Assembly (NCBI RefSeq): GCF_012222965.1
Contig: NZ_CP038241.1
Coordinates: 1,178,001-1,242,000, forward strand
Length of the DNA: 64,000 bases
Direction of reading: 5' to 3'
Source of the DNA: Allofrancisella inopinata
Lineage (GTDB): Bacteria > Pseudomonadota > Gammaproteobacteria > Francisellales > Francisellaceae
A model generated the notes under the pieces. The model worked only from the letters and a program-made list of their open reading frames with translations. It had not been told where the DNA came from and did not search any database. Of the stretch, positions 1 through 8,625 are shown piece after piece. The position numbers and the translations under genes were made by a program. How positions within the stretch are numbered: position 1 is the stretch's first letter; each line of letters begins with the position of its first letter.

Positions 1-410
1 TAGTTTTCTTTTACTGTTTTTAACTCATCAAAAACATAACTTTCTGATACTAAAGCTCTAATAGTTTCAGATGCAAACTGCTTTATATCACAGCTTTCAA
101 ATATATAATTTATATTGATTGCTACTTCTTCTATACTTAGTTTTTTCAAAAAATCACATGCTTTAACAATAGCTTTATCATACTCTGAACTTAAAAAATC
201 TTGTCTTAAACCAATTCCCAAAAGTATGACTGTTTTTTCGTCATGTAACAACGGAAGAAGCTCTCCAAACTTGGCTTTAAAAACTTTTTTTTCTAGAAGT
301 TTTTTTGAGCTTAAATTTTTAGTTTCAGCTACTAATTTTTGTAAATTTTCTTGAGCAACAATTATCACTTCTGAACTTAAGCTAACGTTATCAGTTATAG
401 TCAATTTCAT
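1..410 (-). CDS. pepA: Leucyl aminopeptidase PepA, N-terminal part (runs off the left edge)
   Basis: The minus strand is open from an ATG at 408-410 to the window edge and encodes about 136 residues beginning MKLTITDNVSLSSEVIIVAQ. This is the N-terminal macro-like domain of cytosolic leucyl aminopeptidase (M17), which in many bacteria lies back to back with lptF, as here. M17 enzymes are hexameric two-metal exopeptidases that remove N-terminal residues from peptides. The catalytic C-terminal domain is outside the window, so the metal ligands cannot be checked. The assignment relies on the N-terminal pattern plus the divergent lptFG context and is good but not certain. Confidence 0.75.
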   Translation of the reverse strand, partial: MKLTITDNVSLSSEVIIVAQENLQKLVAETKNLSSKKLLEKKVFKAKFGELLPLLHDEKTVILLGIGLRQDFLSSEYDKAIVKACDFLKKLSIEEVAININYIFESCDIKQFASETIRALVSESYVFDELKTVKEN

Positions 411-500
411 ATGTTTTTATCTTTACTTTACTAGTTATTCGAATATAATACCAAAAAATGCTTATTAACGCATCCAATTTAAAATGAAGCTTATTATTAG

Positions 501-530
501 TTGCTGACTTTTATTGATAAAAATTATAGA
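501..530 (+). promoter_or_regulatory. Candidate sigma70 promoter for the lptF operon
   Basis: TTGCTG at 501-506 and TATAGA at 525-530 are separated by 18 bases and lie 38 bases upstream of the lptF start, in the gap between divergent pepA and lptF. In such AT-rich DNA chance matches are common, so this is only a candidate. Confidence 0.35.
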
Positions 531-568
531 ATTATAAATAGCTTAATAAAAATTACCTGTGATAAATT

Positions 569-1642
569 TTGATTCTAGAAAAATACTATAACAGAGACAT
601 TGTAAACACTTTTACTTCCATAACCTTATTTATCATCTCTATAGTATCTGCTAACTTACTTATTAGGCTTTTCCAAAAAGCTTATTCACAAGGCTTGGGT
701 ATGGATACTATTATAAAGTTTGTAATTCTAACCTTACCTCAGAACGTAACTTTTGTTATCCCAGTAGCTATGTTCTTAGCCATAATTCTGTGTTTTGGTA
801 AATATTTCTCAAACAATGAAATGTTTGTGACCTTAGCTGGTGGAGTTACATGGCTACAAATAGTTTTAAATACTTTAAAACCTACTATTGTTCTAACAAT
901 AGCGGCTTTTTTTTCATCTATGTATCTGATACCTTTAGCTAACCAAACGACTGATGTATTTCAAACCTCATTATCTGCACGTGCCCTAATATCCTCAATA
1001 ACAGACGGAAAAGTACTTAATATACCAAACGGTAGAGTGTTATATATCAATAACAAATCTGGAAACAGACTAAATGACTTGTTTTTATACCAGCAAACTC
1101 TAAGGGATAAAGATTATAAAATTATTACCGCGCCGCAAGCTACAGTTAAAACAGATAAAACAGCTGCTTTTTTAAATTTCACAGATGTAAACATATACAC
1201 ACGGGAGTTAAACTCATTTAAAGCTACTTATGGTACCGCTGATAAAGCAATATATACCATTTATGATAACTCTATTCGTGATTATAATCACTATAGGATG
1301 GATAGATTATATTTTGGAGAATTAGTTGCAAACTCTTTAAAAGGAGAAAATAGATTTACTGCTGAACTTTTCTCAAGAGTTAACAACTGTATCAGTATAA
1401 TAATTGCTAGCTTACTTGCACTTTCACTATGTAGGTTACATCCACGCCAGAACAAATACGCCAAGCTTCTTCCGTCTGTGATAGTTTTAGCTTTATATTT
1501 GTGTTCGGTAATGTTTACTAACACACTGATGGCAAAAGGTAATATCCCAGCTTGGATAGGAATTTGGCTACCACACATTTTCTTTGCAGTGTTTGCAATA
1601 AGAACTATCAAAAAACAAAATGGGGCATCCAATAAAAGGTAA
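569..1642 (+). CDS. lptF: LPS export ABC transporter permease LptF
   Basis: A 357-residue inner-membrane protein with the LptF/LptG (YjgP/YjgQ) layout: two or three N-terminal membrane helices (about residues 14-30, 54-74 and 95-115), a large periplasmic beta-jellyroll segment (about 130-265) and three C-terminal helices. LptF pairs with LptG and the ATPase LptB to pull lipopolysaccharide out of the inner membrane and pass it to LptC/LptA. The start is TTG; the N-terminus MILEKYYNRDIVNTF matches the usual LptF beginning (MII-R-Y), and no later ATG would keep the first helix. lptG follows after 6 bases, so the two are co-transcribed. Confidence 0.93.
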   Translation: MILEKYYNRDIVNTFTSITLFIISIVSANLLIRLFQKAYSQGLGMDTIIKFVILTLPQNVTFVIPVAMFLAIILCFGKYFSNNEMFVTLAGGVTWLQIVLNTLKPTIVLTIAAFFSSMYLIPLANQTTDVFQTSLSARALISSITDGKVLNIPNGRVLYINNKSGNRLNDLFLYQQTLRDKDYKIITAPQATVKTDKTAAFLNFTDVNIYTRELNSFKATYGTADKAIYTIYDNSIRDYNHYRMDRLYFGELVANSLKGENRFTAELFSRVNNCISIIIASLLALSLCRLHPRQNKYAKLLPSVIVLALYLCSVMFTNTLMAKGNIPAWIGIWLPHIFFAVFAIRTIKKQNGASNKR

Positions 1643-1648
1643 AAAGAT

Positions 1649-2713
1649 ATGTTTTTAAATCGCATTGATCGCTATGTCTTTAAAACAGTATTAAACAGTT
1701 TTTTGATTGTTACTACTATTTTTTGTATTTTATTCTTTATTTTTACATATTTAGCACAAGTTAGTAATAGTCATAACAACGCTAGTAACTGGGAGCTTAT
1801 TGTAAATACTTTATACCAATTACCAGGAATCTTATATACTTTACTACCTGCTTGTGCTATGGTAGGTGCACTTATGGGCCTTAGTTTACTAGCAAATAAC
1901 TCTGAGATTATTGTTCTTAGATCTTCAGGACGTTCAACTTTTCAAATTGCTAAAGGGGTTATTATCGTTGGATTAATTGGTGCTTTTATTGCTGTAGTAT
2001 TTGGAGGTTACGTAGCTCCTGTATTACAAAAACTTGCTGATACTAACACCGTACAATACAACAGTAGTAATATATGGCTAAAAACATCTGATGGGATCAC
2101 TCATATAAAACATATCAATCCAGAAAAAAGGTCTGCTACTGCAATTAGTAAATTCATAATAGATGACAACCAACTAAAAGAAGTTCGTTTTGCAGCTACA
2201 GCAAAATACGCTACGGATACTGTAGCAAATGCTTACAATATTAACAAAATTACTTACCCAACCTCAGATAAGCAAAAACAGCTTGAAATTGTAAAAAATA
2301 TAAGTCAAGACAAATGGGCAAATCCTCTACCTTTATCTGTAGCTAGAATTATAACAATTAATGACAATGATTATTTAAGCTTAACGCAATTAACAAAATT
2401 TATGGTTTCCAACACTCAGGCTAATGATAATACTTTGTCTTTAAAATTCTGGCAAGAAGTGTTTCAACCAATATCTTTAATGGTCTTAATACTAATTTCC
2501 GTACCCCTTAGTATCGGTTCTAACAGATCATCCACCCTTATTATTAAACTTATTCTAGGCGCGCTTTTTGGCTTTTCATTTTTTATAATTAATCAAATTT
2601 TTGGACCTATAGCACTTATACTACGTATACCACCTATTTTCGGTGCCGCTGGACCAACCCTACTTGCATTAGCTCTGCTAATATACTTATTTATCAAATC
2701 AAAAGAAACTTAA
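1649..2713 (+). CDS. lptG: LPS export ABC transporter permease LptG
   Basis: A 354-residue partner of LptF with the same architecture: helices near residues 15-35, 62-82 and 103-123, a periplasmic beta domain, then helices in the last 90 residues. The N-terminus MFLNRIDRYVFKTVLNSFL and the segment TLLPACAMVGALMGLSLLA are typical of LptG. It sits 6 bases after lptF and 3 bases before a peptidase gene, so it belongs to a tight operon. It forms the LptB2FG extractor complex in the inner membrane. Confidence 0.94.
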   Translation: MFLNRIDRYVFKTVLNSFLIVTTIFCILFFIFTYLAQVSNSHNNASNWELIVNTLYQLPGILYTLLPACAMVGALMGLSLLANNSEIIVLRSSGRSTFQIAKGVIIVGLIGAFIAVVFGGYVAPVLQKLADTNTVQYNSSNIWLKTSDGITHIKHINPEKRSATAISKFIIDDNQLKEVRFAATAKYATDTVANAYNINKITYPTSDKQKQLEIVKNISQDKWANPLPLSVARIITINDNDYLSLTQLTKFMVSNTQANDNTLSLKFWQEVFQPISLMVLILISVPLSIGSNRSSTLIIKLILGALFGFSFFIINQIFGPIALILRIPPIFGAAGPTLLALALLIYLFIKSKET

Positions 2714-2716
2714 AAT

Positions 2717-3970
2717 ATGCAAATATATACATACTCTCTTAATAACGGTCTAAATATATATATAAAGCCCAATCAACGAGCACCTGTTGTTTTATCCCAA
2801 ATTTGGTATAAAGTTGGGTCAACTTATGAGCCTCAAAAGTTAACTGGTATTTCCCATATGCTCGAGCATATAATGTTCAAAGGCACAGATAAGTATTCTA
2901 AAAAAGATATGAACAGCTTAGTGGAAAATAACGGAGGTATACAAAATGCCTTTACTAGCTTTGACTATACTGCTTATTACCAGTTTTGGCATAAGAGAAA
3001 CTTAGAATTAAGTTTATCATTAGAATCTTCTCGTATGAGTAACCTTATTTTTGATGAAAATGAGTTTATTCCAGAAAGAAAAGTAGTCTTAGAGGAACGT
3101 AACCTTAGGGTTGATGATAAACCTTTTAGCTATGCTTTTGAACAATTTATGAAACTAGCATACCAAACAAATTCTCGTCATACACCAATAATAGGTTGGC
3201 GTGAAGATATTGAAAATTATACTTTAAACAGTCTAAAGAAATGGTACCAGAAGCACTATGCTCCAAATAATGCCAGTATAGTGATAGTTGGAGACGTTGA
3301 TAAAGATTCAGCACATTCTATGATAAGAGATTATTTTGATAGTATACCTTGCTCCACTATTTCAAAGCCTAAAGAAGAATATAGTTTAATCAATTTTGGT
3401 TACAGACAATTAGAGGTTAAAAAACCACCTAATGACACATCTGCTGTAATAATGGGTTATATAACCCCTTCTTTAACTACTGAACACCAAAAAAATGATC
3501 CTTTTGCTCTAATGATTTTAAATAACATTTTAGGTAGTTCTGATGCTTCTATCCTCCAGCAAAAATTAGTTAGAGATGAAACTTTGTGCTGTCATATAGA
3601 CAGTGAATATTCACCTTTTATAAAGGGTGAAGATATATTTATTATTACAGCAATAGCAAATCATGACCAAAGCTTAGAAAACATTCAAAATAAAATTGAG
3701 AATATCATTAATGATTTAAAAACTAATGGTATAACACAAGAGCAGCTTACACGTGCTAAGGTTACTATCAAAGCAGACAAAATATTTGCTATGGATTCAT
3801 TAGAAACACAAGCAAACCTTATTGGTTCATTAGCTAGTATCAATCTGGATGTTGATTACTATAAGTACCTTAACAAACTTTATGATGTAACCGTTGAAGA
3901 TGTAAATAGAGTGCTTAACGAATACTTTGACAAACAAAATCTTACATCTGTACATTTACTAAAGGATTAA
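2717..3970 (+). CDS. M16 family zinc metallopeptidase, catalytic subunit
   Basis: A 417-residue pitrilysin/processing-peptidase family protein. The inverted zinc motif HxxEH is present as HMLEH (H47, E50, H51), and the third ligand fits E127 in VVLEERN, 76 residues on, the normal M16 spacing. The N- and C-terminal M16 domains are both present, about half the size of pitrilysin, as in two-subunit bacterial M16B enzymes. No clear signal peptide is visible. It lies between lptG and a second M16 gene that lacks the motif, so the two very probably form a heterodimer. The substrate is unknown; a role in envelope protein turnover is only inferred from context. Confidence 0.9.
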   Translation: MQIYTYSLNNGLNIYIKPNQRAPVVLSQIWYKVGSTYEPQKLTGISHMLEHIMFKGTDKYSKKDMNSLVENNGGIQNAFTSFDYTAYYQFWHKRNLELSLSLESSRMSNLIFDENEFIPERKVVLEERNLRVDDKPFSYAFEQFMKLAYQTNSRHTPIIGWREDIENYTLNSLKKWYQKHYAPNNASIVIVGDVDKDSAHSMIRDYFDSIPCSTISKPKEEYSLINFGYRQLEVKKPPNDTSAVIMGYITPSLTTEHQKNDPFALMILNNILGSSDASILQQKLVRDETLCCHIDSEYSPFIKGEDIFIITAIANHDQSLENIQNKIENIINDLKTNGITQEQLTRAKVTIKADKIFAMDSLETQANLIGSLASINLDVDYYKYLNKLYDVTVEDVNRVLNEYFDKQNLTSVHLLKD

Positions 3971-3974
3971 AAAA

Positions 3975-5198
3975 ATGATCCAAAAATTTAATATTAATGA
4001 CACAAACATATACTTCCAAAGAGATACTAACTTACCTATGGTAGATATTCAGTTGAATTTTAGAGCTGGATCTGCATTTGACGGTAAACTAAATGGTTTA
4101 GCTGACTTAGCAGTAGGCTTGTTTGCCACAAAAACAAAGCTTTCTACCGAACAAGAGCTTATAAACAAAATTACAGATATAGGTGCATCAATTCATGCTG
4201 AAACTAGTAAAGAATTTTTTTGTATTAAAATTAGAGTTTTAAGTGAATCCCAAATATTAAAACAGGTAGTAGCTATTCTTAGAGAAATCTTTACAGATCC
4301 AGATTTTGATAAAAGTATTCTCGAAAGAGAAAAAGTACAAACACTTACTCACATCGACTACTTGCATAAGCAACCTAACTACCTCGCATCATTAGAATTT
4401 TCTAAACAACTTTTTGCTGAAAACCCTTACAGTCATCCCACTATAGGTTATAAGAGCAGTATACAAAAAATAACTATCAAAGATATTACCAACTTCTATG
4501 ATAAATATATATGTGCTAATAATGCTAATATTTGTATAGTTGGTGATATAAGTGAATCTGATACTCAAAATTTAGCTAAAGAAATTATAAACTCTTTACC
4601 CAAAGGTCAAACAAACACGCAAAATTTTATCCAGTTACTAGCTGAGCCTGCAATTATAAAAAAACAATTTAATAGTAATCAAACTTCAATTTTAGTGGGT
4701 CATCAACTTCTGCTGGATATATTAGATCCTTTATATTTCCCATTAAAACTTGGTAATGAGATACTTGGTGGTAGCGGTCTAAATTCTCTATTATTTAACA
4801 AAGTTAGAGAAGAGCTTGGATTAGTTTACAACATTGGAAGTGATGTAAATATTAACCCTGATTATGGTAGCTTTATGATATCAGCTCAGACAAGTAATCC
4901 AAATTTAGCTTTAAATACCATAAAAGAAGTGTATGAAGAGTTTATTTATAAAAAAATAGATGCTGAGATAGTTGAAAACACAAAGAAGAATATAGAAGGT
5001 ACACATTTATTAACTTCAGTAAAAAATAGCTCAAAACTTAATATGTTGTCATCCATTGCAAACAAAAAATTACCTTTAGATTTTTTTGATAAATATGTTA
5101 AAAATATAAACTCTGTCACGCCAGCACAAATTAGTCAAGCTTTCCAGAAGATCCAAAAAAATGCTGTTGTAACAGTAATAGTTGGAGATGTCAAATAG
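3975..5198 (+). CDS. M16 family peptidase-like protein, non-catalytic partner
   Basis: A 407-residue M16-fold protein starting 5 bases after the catalytic M16 gene. At the place where HxxEH should stand the sequence reads GLADLAVGLF, so the zinc ligands are absent. The C-terminal domain keeps the family features around LGGSGLNSLLFNKVREELGL, the R/Y-type substrate-binding region. This division into one zinc-bearing and one inactive subunit is known for mitochondrial processing peptidase and bacterial M16B pairs. Its stop codon TAG shares its last base with the GTG start of rsmD. Confidence 0.9.
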   Translation: MIQKFNINDTNIYFQRDTNLPMVDIQLNFRAGSAFDGKLNGLADLAVGLFATKTKLSTEQELINKITDIGASIHAETSKEFFCIKIRVLSESQILKQVVAILREIFTDPDFDKSILEREKVQTLTHIDYLHKQPNYLASLEFSKQLFAENPYSHPTIGYKSSIQKITIKDITNFYDKYICANNANICIVGDISESDTQNLAKEIINSLPKGQTNTQNFIQLLAEPAIIKKQFNSNQTSILVGHQLLLDILDPLYFPLKLGNEILGGSGLNSLLFNKVREELGLVYNIGSDVNINPDYGSFMISAQTSNPNLALNTIKEVYEEFIYKKIDAEIVENTKKNIEGTHLLTSVKNSSKLNMLSSIANKKLPLDFFDKYVKNINSVTPAQISQAFQKIQKNAVVTVIVGDVK

Positions 5199-5764
5199 TG
5201 AAAACTAACACTGTTCGTGTGATAGCTGGTAAATATAAAAACCGTAGACTTAAATTTCCTGATATCAGTGGTCTTCGTCCCACTTCAGACCAATTAAAAG
5301 AAACTATTTTTAATTGGTTAGCTCCATATATACATAACAGTATCTGTATAGATGCTTTTGCAGGAAGTGGTAGCTTAGGAATAGAGAGCTTATCACGAGG
5401 TGCTACAAAAGCTATATTCTATGAACTTAATGCCAAAGCTATAAACCAATTGAAACAAAACTTACAAAACCTAGAAATTTCAAATTTTGAATTATATAAA
5501 ACCGATAGTGTAAAAGCTCTTAGCACACTTAATATGCCTAATTCTCGCCTAATTATTTTTCTAGATCCACCTTTTAATAAAAACATTATTCCTAAAACAC
5601 TTAATATTATACTTGAAAATAGCTTTATCCCTCAAGGAACTATCATCTATGTAGAAACTGAAAAACAGGCTAATTTTGGCCTTGAAGGCTTTGAGATATT
5701 AAAAGAAAAAGATACCTCTAACATCAAAGCTAAATTAATAATAAAAAATAATTTAAATTCTTAA
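5198..5764 (+). CDS. rsmD: 16S rRNA (guanine(966)-N(2))-methyltransferase RsmD
   Basis: A 188-residue class I SAM-dependent methyltransferase. The N-terminal RVIAGKYKNRRLKFP block, the SAM motif DAFAGSGSLGIESLSRGA and the catalytic LDPPF tetrad (NPPY-like, for N2 of guanine) identify RsmD, which methylates G966 of 16S rRNA in the assembled 30S subunit. The start is GTG overlapping the previous stop by one base, which points to translational coupling with the M16 genes. Length fits the family. Confidence 0.93.
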   Translation: MKTNTVRVIAGKYKNRRLKFPDISGLRPTSDQLKETIFNWLAPYIHNSICIDAFAGSGSLGIESLSRGATKAIFYELNAKAINQLKQNLQNLEISNFELYKTDSVKALSTLNMPNSRLIIFLDPPFNKNIIPKTLNIILENSFIPQGTIIYVETEKQANFGLEGFEILKEKDTSNIKAKLIIKNNLNS

Positions 5765-5816
5765 AATAATCTCTACAATATATCCAAATCCAGCTTGCTC
5801 AAAATCAAGGAAAAAT

Positions 5817-6473
5817 ATGCACAATTATCATATAGGAATAACGGGCCCTTTTATTTTTAGCATTATGTTTATGTTTGGAATAATTGCTGAGAGTATGACT
5901 GGTGTTATATCTTCTTCAAGACGCAACATGGATGCTTTTGGTGTAGTTGCTATCGCTCTAATCACAGCTTTAGGTGGTGGTGTAGTCAGAGATTTACTAT
6001 TAGGAAACTTACCTGTAACAATTATATTGCATCCTTATTATATAGTCATATGTCTAGTTTTTTCAGTTATAGCTATCTTTACCCAAAAATATATAAATAA
6101 ATTTTATAATATCTTTCTAATTCTTGACTCTATCGGTTTAATAGCTTTTGCATACATTGGTAGCAGTATTGCTTACCAAATTTGTTATGAAGTTTTTGAA
6201 ATGAGCTTTGTAAGTGTGCTAGTAGTTAGCACAGTCATAGCTATAGTTAATGGGGTTGCTGGTGGAATAATGCGAGATATGATTTGTAATGACATTCCTG
6301 TAGCTTTTAAATCAGAGCTATACGCCTCTGTTGCAGCTATTGTTGGCTTTTTAAACGCTGCTTTTATCTACTTTCATGTAGATTTATATGTTAGTACTGT
6401 AGTTATTATTAGTACAGGACTAACTATCAGAATTATGACGATACTTTATAAATGGAAATTGCCTATTATTTAA
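5817..6473 (+). CDS. TRIC-type cation channel family membrane protein (YicG/YadS, UPF0126)
   Basis: A 218-residue protein made of seven hydrophobic segments with two copies of the diagnostic repeat: GGGVVRDLLLGNLPV (about residues 59-73) and AGGIMRDMICNDIPVAF (about 149-165). The GGG-xRD-LLG glycine motif lines the pore in prokaryotic TRIC channels, which are homotrimers passing monovalent cations. It starts 52 bases after rsmD and may be read from the same transcript. The physiological role in bacteria is not established. It converges on miaE with only 2 bases between the stops. Confidence 0.88.
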   Translation: MHNYHIGITGPFIFSIMFMFGIIAESMTGVISSSRRNMDAFGVVAIALITALGGGVVRDLLLGNLPVTIILHPYYIVICLVFSVIAIFTQKYINKFYNIFLILDSIGLIAFAYIGSSIAYQICYEVFEMSFVSVLVVSTVIAIVNGVAGGIMRDMICNDIPVAFKSELYASVAAIVGFLNAAFIYFHVDLYVSTVVIISTGLTIRIMTILYKWKLPII

Positions 6474-6475
6474 GC

Positions 6476-7090
6476 TTATAAAATTCCACTATGAAAACGA
6501 AATTCTGTGTCTGGAGATAATATCAAATCCCTCTCAACTTCGCCTATTCTTTTAATTTCATTATAGATATCGCTAGATGAATACTTTTGAGCAAATTCTA
6601 AATAGATAGTAAAATGTCGCTTTTCAGACTCTAGTAAACCATTATAAAATTTTTGTAGCTCATTATCTAAAAAAGGAGCTATTTTGGCAAATCTCTCACA
6701 AGATCGAGCCTCAATATATGCACCTATTATTAAAGCGTCTATAAAACGACCTTCTTTATCAGTACGTGCTGTTTTTATCAACTGACTAGCATACCTAGAT
6801 GCTGATATTGGCTTGTACTTGATATCACGTTTTTTTAAAATTCTCATAACTTGCTCAAAATGAACAAGCTCTTCTCTTGCAATTTTAGACATTCTAATAA
6901 CTAAATCATGCTTATCTGGATATCTGTAAATATATGTCATTGCTGAGGAAGCTGCTTTCATCTCGCAGTGAGCATGATCTAATAGCATAAGCTTTACATT
7001 CTCTAGGGCCACATTCACCCAAGCGTCAGGAGTTTCACATAGAAGAAATTTTTCTATAGTATCGTAATTTGCATATGATTGCTTGCTCAT
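6476..7090 (-). CDS. miaE: tRNA-(ms2io6A37) hydroxylase MiaE
   Basis: A ferritin-like non-haem diiron mono-oxygenase of about 204 residues that hydroxylates the isopentenyl group of ms2i6A37 in tRNA. Visible di-iron ligands are in ALENVKLMLLDHAHCEMKAASSA, REELVHFEQV and the IEARSCERF / ESEKRHF blocks (ExxH repeats). I place the start at the ATG at 7088-7090 (MSKQSYANYD); an upstream in-frame TTG at 7111 would add seven residues not expected in the family. It is a single gene converging with the TRIC gene and divergent from udp. Confidence 0.93.
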   Translation of the reverse strand: MSKQSYANYDTIEKFLLCETPDAWVNVALENVKLMLLDHAHCEMKAASSAMTYIYRYPDKHDLVIRMSKIAREELVHFEQVMRILKKRDIKYKPISASRYASQLIKTARTDKEGRFIDALIIGAYIEARSCERFAKIAPFLDNELQKFYNGLLESEKRHFTIYLEFAQKYSSSDIYNEIKRIGEVERDLILSPDTEFRFHSGIL

Positions 7091-7234
7091 CAAGTTAAAT
7101 AAAATACCCAAAACAATAAACTTATATTATAAAATATAATAGCCACAAAAAAATGCAAGAAAATCTTTTGTTTACAGTAGCCTAGATATATACTTTAATA
7201 AAAAAATAACTTTTAAAAAAAGGTTTAGAAATAT

Positions 7235-8035
7235 ATGTCTAACGTTACCATAAAAAATAATAGAGTAGATGCTAATGAAGTACTATACCACACAAATTTA
7301 AGTGAAAACGTCATAAAAAGTGCTGAAATCGCTATATTACCAGGTGACCCAAACCGTGTTGAAATGCTAGCTAAAATGCTTGATCAAAATGCTTATTATT
7401 TAACATCAAATAGAGAATATACTTCCTGGTTAGCTAAAGTTGATAATAAAAACGTCCTTGTAATCTCTACAGGGATAGGTGGACCTTCTGCTGCAATAGG
7501 TATAGAAGAATTAGCTATGCTCGGCGTCAAAAAATTTATTAGAGTTGGAACTTGTGGTACAATCCAAGAAAATATAGAGATTGGTGATTTAATCTTAACT
7601 ACTGCATCTGTAAGGTTAGATGGTACATCTTATCATTATGCTCCTATAGAATACCCTGCTGTTGCTAGCTTTTTTCTAAACCAATCACTATATAACTCTG
7701 CCAAAAAACTAAACTTAAAGCTACATAGTGGAATAACTGGCTCATCTGATACATTTTATCCTGGACAAGAGAGAAAGGATAGTTATAGTGGCTATGTGCG
7801 AAAAAGCTTCCAAGGCTCTGTAGAAGAATGGCGCAAGCTAAATGTTTTAAACTTAGAAATGGAATCTTCTGCTATATTAACCGTATGCGCAACTTTTGGT
7901 CTAGATGCTAGTTGTATATGTACAGTTATAGCAAAAAGGACAAAGACTGAAACTGTAGATAAAATCAAATATCTACAAGGAATGACTGATATAATGGATA
8001 TAATAAAAGAATCTATTAAAAATAACTTTCAGTAG
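7235..8035 (+). CDS. udp: Uridine phosphorylase
   Basis: A 266-residue nucleoside phosphorylase-I family enzyme. The phosphate-binding GDPNRVEMLA, the block ISTGIGGPSAAIGIEEL and the family signature around IRVGTCGTI, followed by LEMESSAIL for ribose binding, fit uridine phosphorylase, which splits uridine into uracil and ribose-1-phosphate. It is followed 17 bases later by cdd, so cytidine can be deaminated to uridine and then phosphorolysed: a two-gene pyrimidine salvage operon. Confidence 0.9.
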   Translation: MSNVTIKNNRVDANEVLYHTNLSENVIKSAEIAILPGDPNRVEMLAKMLDQNAYYLTSNREYTSWLAKVDNKNVLVISTGIGGPSAAIGIEELAMLGVKKFIRVGTCGTIQENIEIGDLILTTASVRLDGTSYHYAPIEYPAVASFFLNQSLYNSAKKLNLKLHSGITGSSDTFYPGQERKDSYSGYVRKSFQGSVEEWRKLNVLNLEMESSAILTVCATFGLDASCICTVIAKRTKTETVDKIKYLQGMTDIMDIIKESIKNNFQ

Positions 8036-8052
8036 AGATATAGATATAAAAT

Positions 8053-8445
8053 ATGGAAAATACAAAGCTAATTGATATAGCAATTCAAGCATCTGAAAAG
8101 GCTTATGCCCCTTACTCAAAGTTTAAAGTTGGAGCTGCTGTCTTGCTTAAAAATGGTAAAGTAATAACAGGTACTAATATCGAAAATGCTTCTTTTAGCT
8201 TAACTAATTGTGCTGAAAGGTCAGCTTTGTTTTATGTATATAGCCAAGGCTACCGTAAAACTGACATCGCTAAAATAGTTGTTATCGCAGATACTAAAAG
8301 TGCCGTCTCCCCTTGTGGTGCATGTCGCCAAGTTATGTCAGAACTATTAGATATAGATTGCCCTATCGTATTAGCAAATAAGGCTAAAACTGATATCAAA
8401 GAAACTAATATCCAAGAACTTCTACCATATATGTTTGTTTTGTAA
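8053..8445 (+). CDS. cdd: Cytidine deaminase
   Basis: A 130-residue tetrameric-type cytidine deaminase. The zinc site is complete: C53-A-E55 (TNCAERSAL) with E55 as proton shuttle, and C88/C91 in PCGACRQ. The N-terminal AYAPYSKFKVGAAVL and NIENASFSLT substrate-binding blocks are intact. It converts cytidine and deoxycytidine to uridine and deoxyuridine and is coupled with udp just upstream. Confidence 0.95.
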   Translation: MENTKLIDIAIQASEKAYAPYSKFKVGAAVLLKNGKVITGTNIENASFSLTNCAERSALFYVYSQGYRKTDIAKIVVIADTKSAVSPCGACRQVMSELLDIDCPIVLANKAKTDIKETNIQELLPYMFVL

Positions 8446-8517
8446 TAGAAGTTGTTAAAGTTAATCTTATTATATAATAAATTAGACTTTTATTATCTGA
8501 CTTGAGAAAAAATTAAG

Positions 8518-8593
8518 TGGTGGGTTGTACAGGATTCGAACCTGTGACCAACTGGTTAAAAGCCAGCTGCTCTACCGACTGAGCTAACAACCC
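8518..8593 (-). tRNA. tRNA-Lys (anticodon TTT)
   Basis: On the minus strand the 76-base gene begins GGGTTGTTAGCTCAGTCGGT, has a seven-pair acceptor stem (GGGTTGT with ACAACCC), anticodon loop CTTTTAA reading TTT, a T loop GGTTCGAATCC, and an encoded CCA end (TGG at 8518-8520 on the plus strand). It lies alone between cdd and the YdiJ-type gene. Confidence 0.97.
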
Positions 8594-8625
8594 AACAATG
8601 AGGACTATTATACTTATCAAAATTA

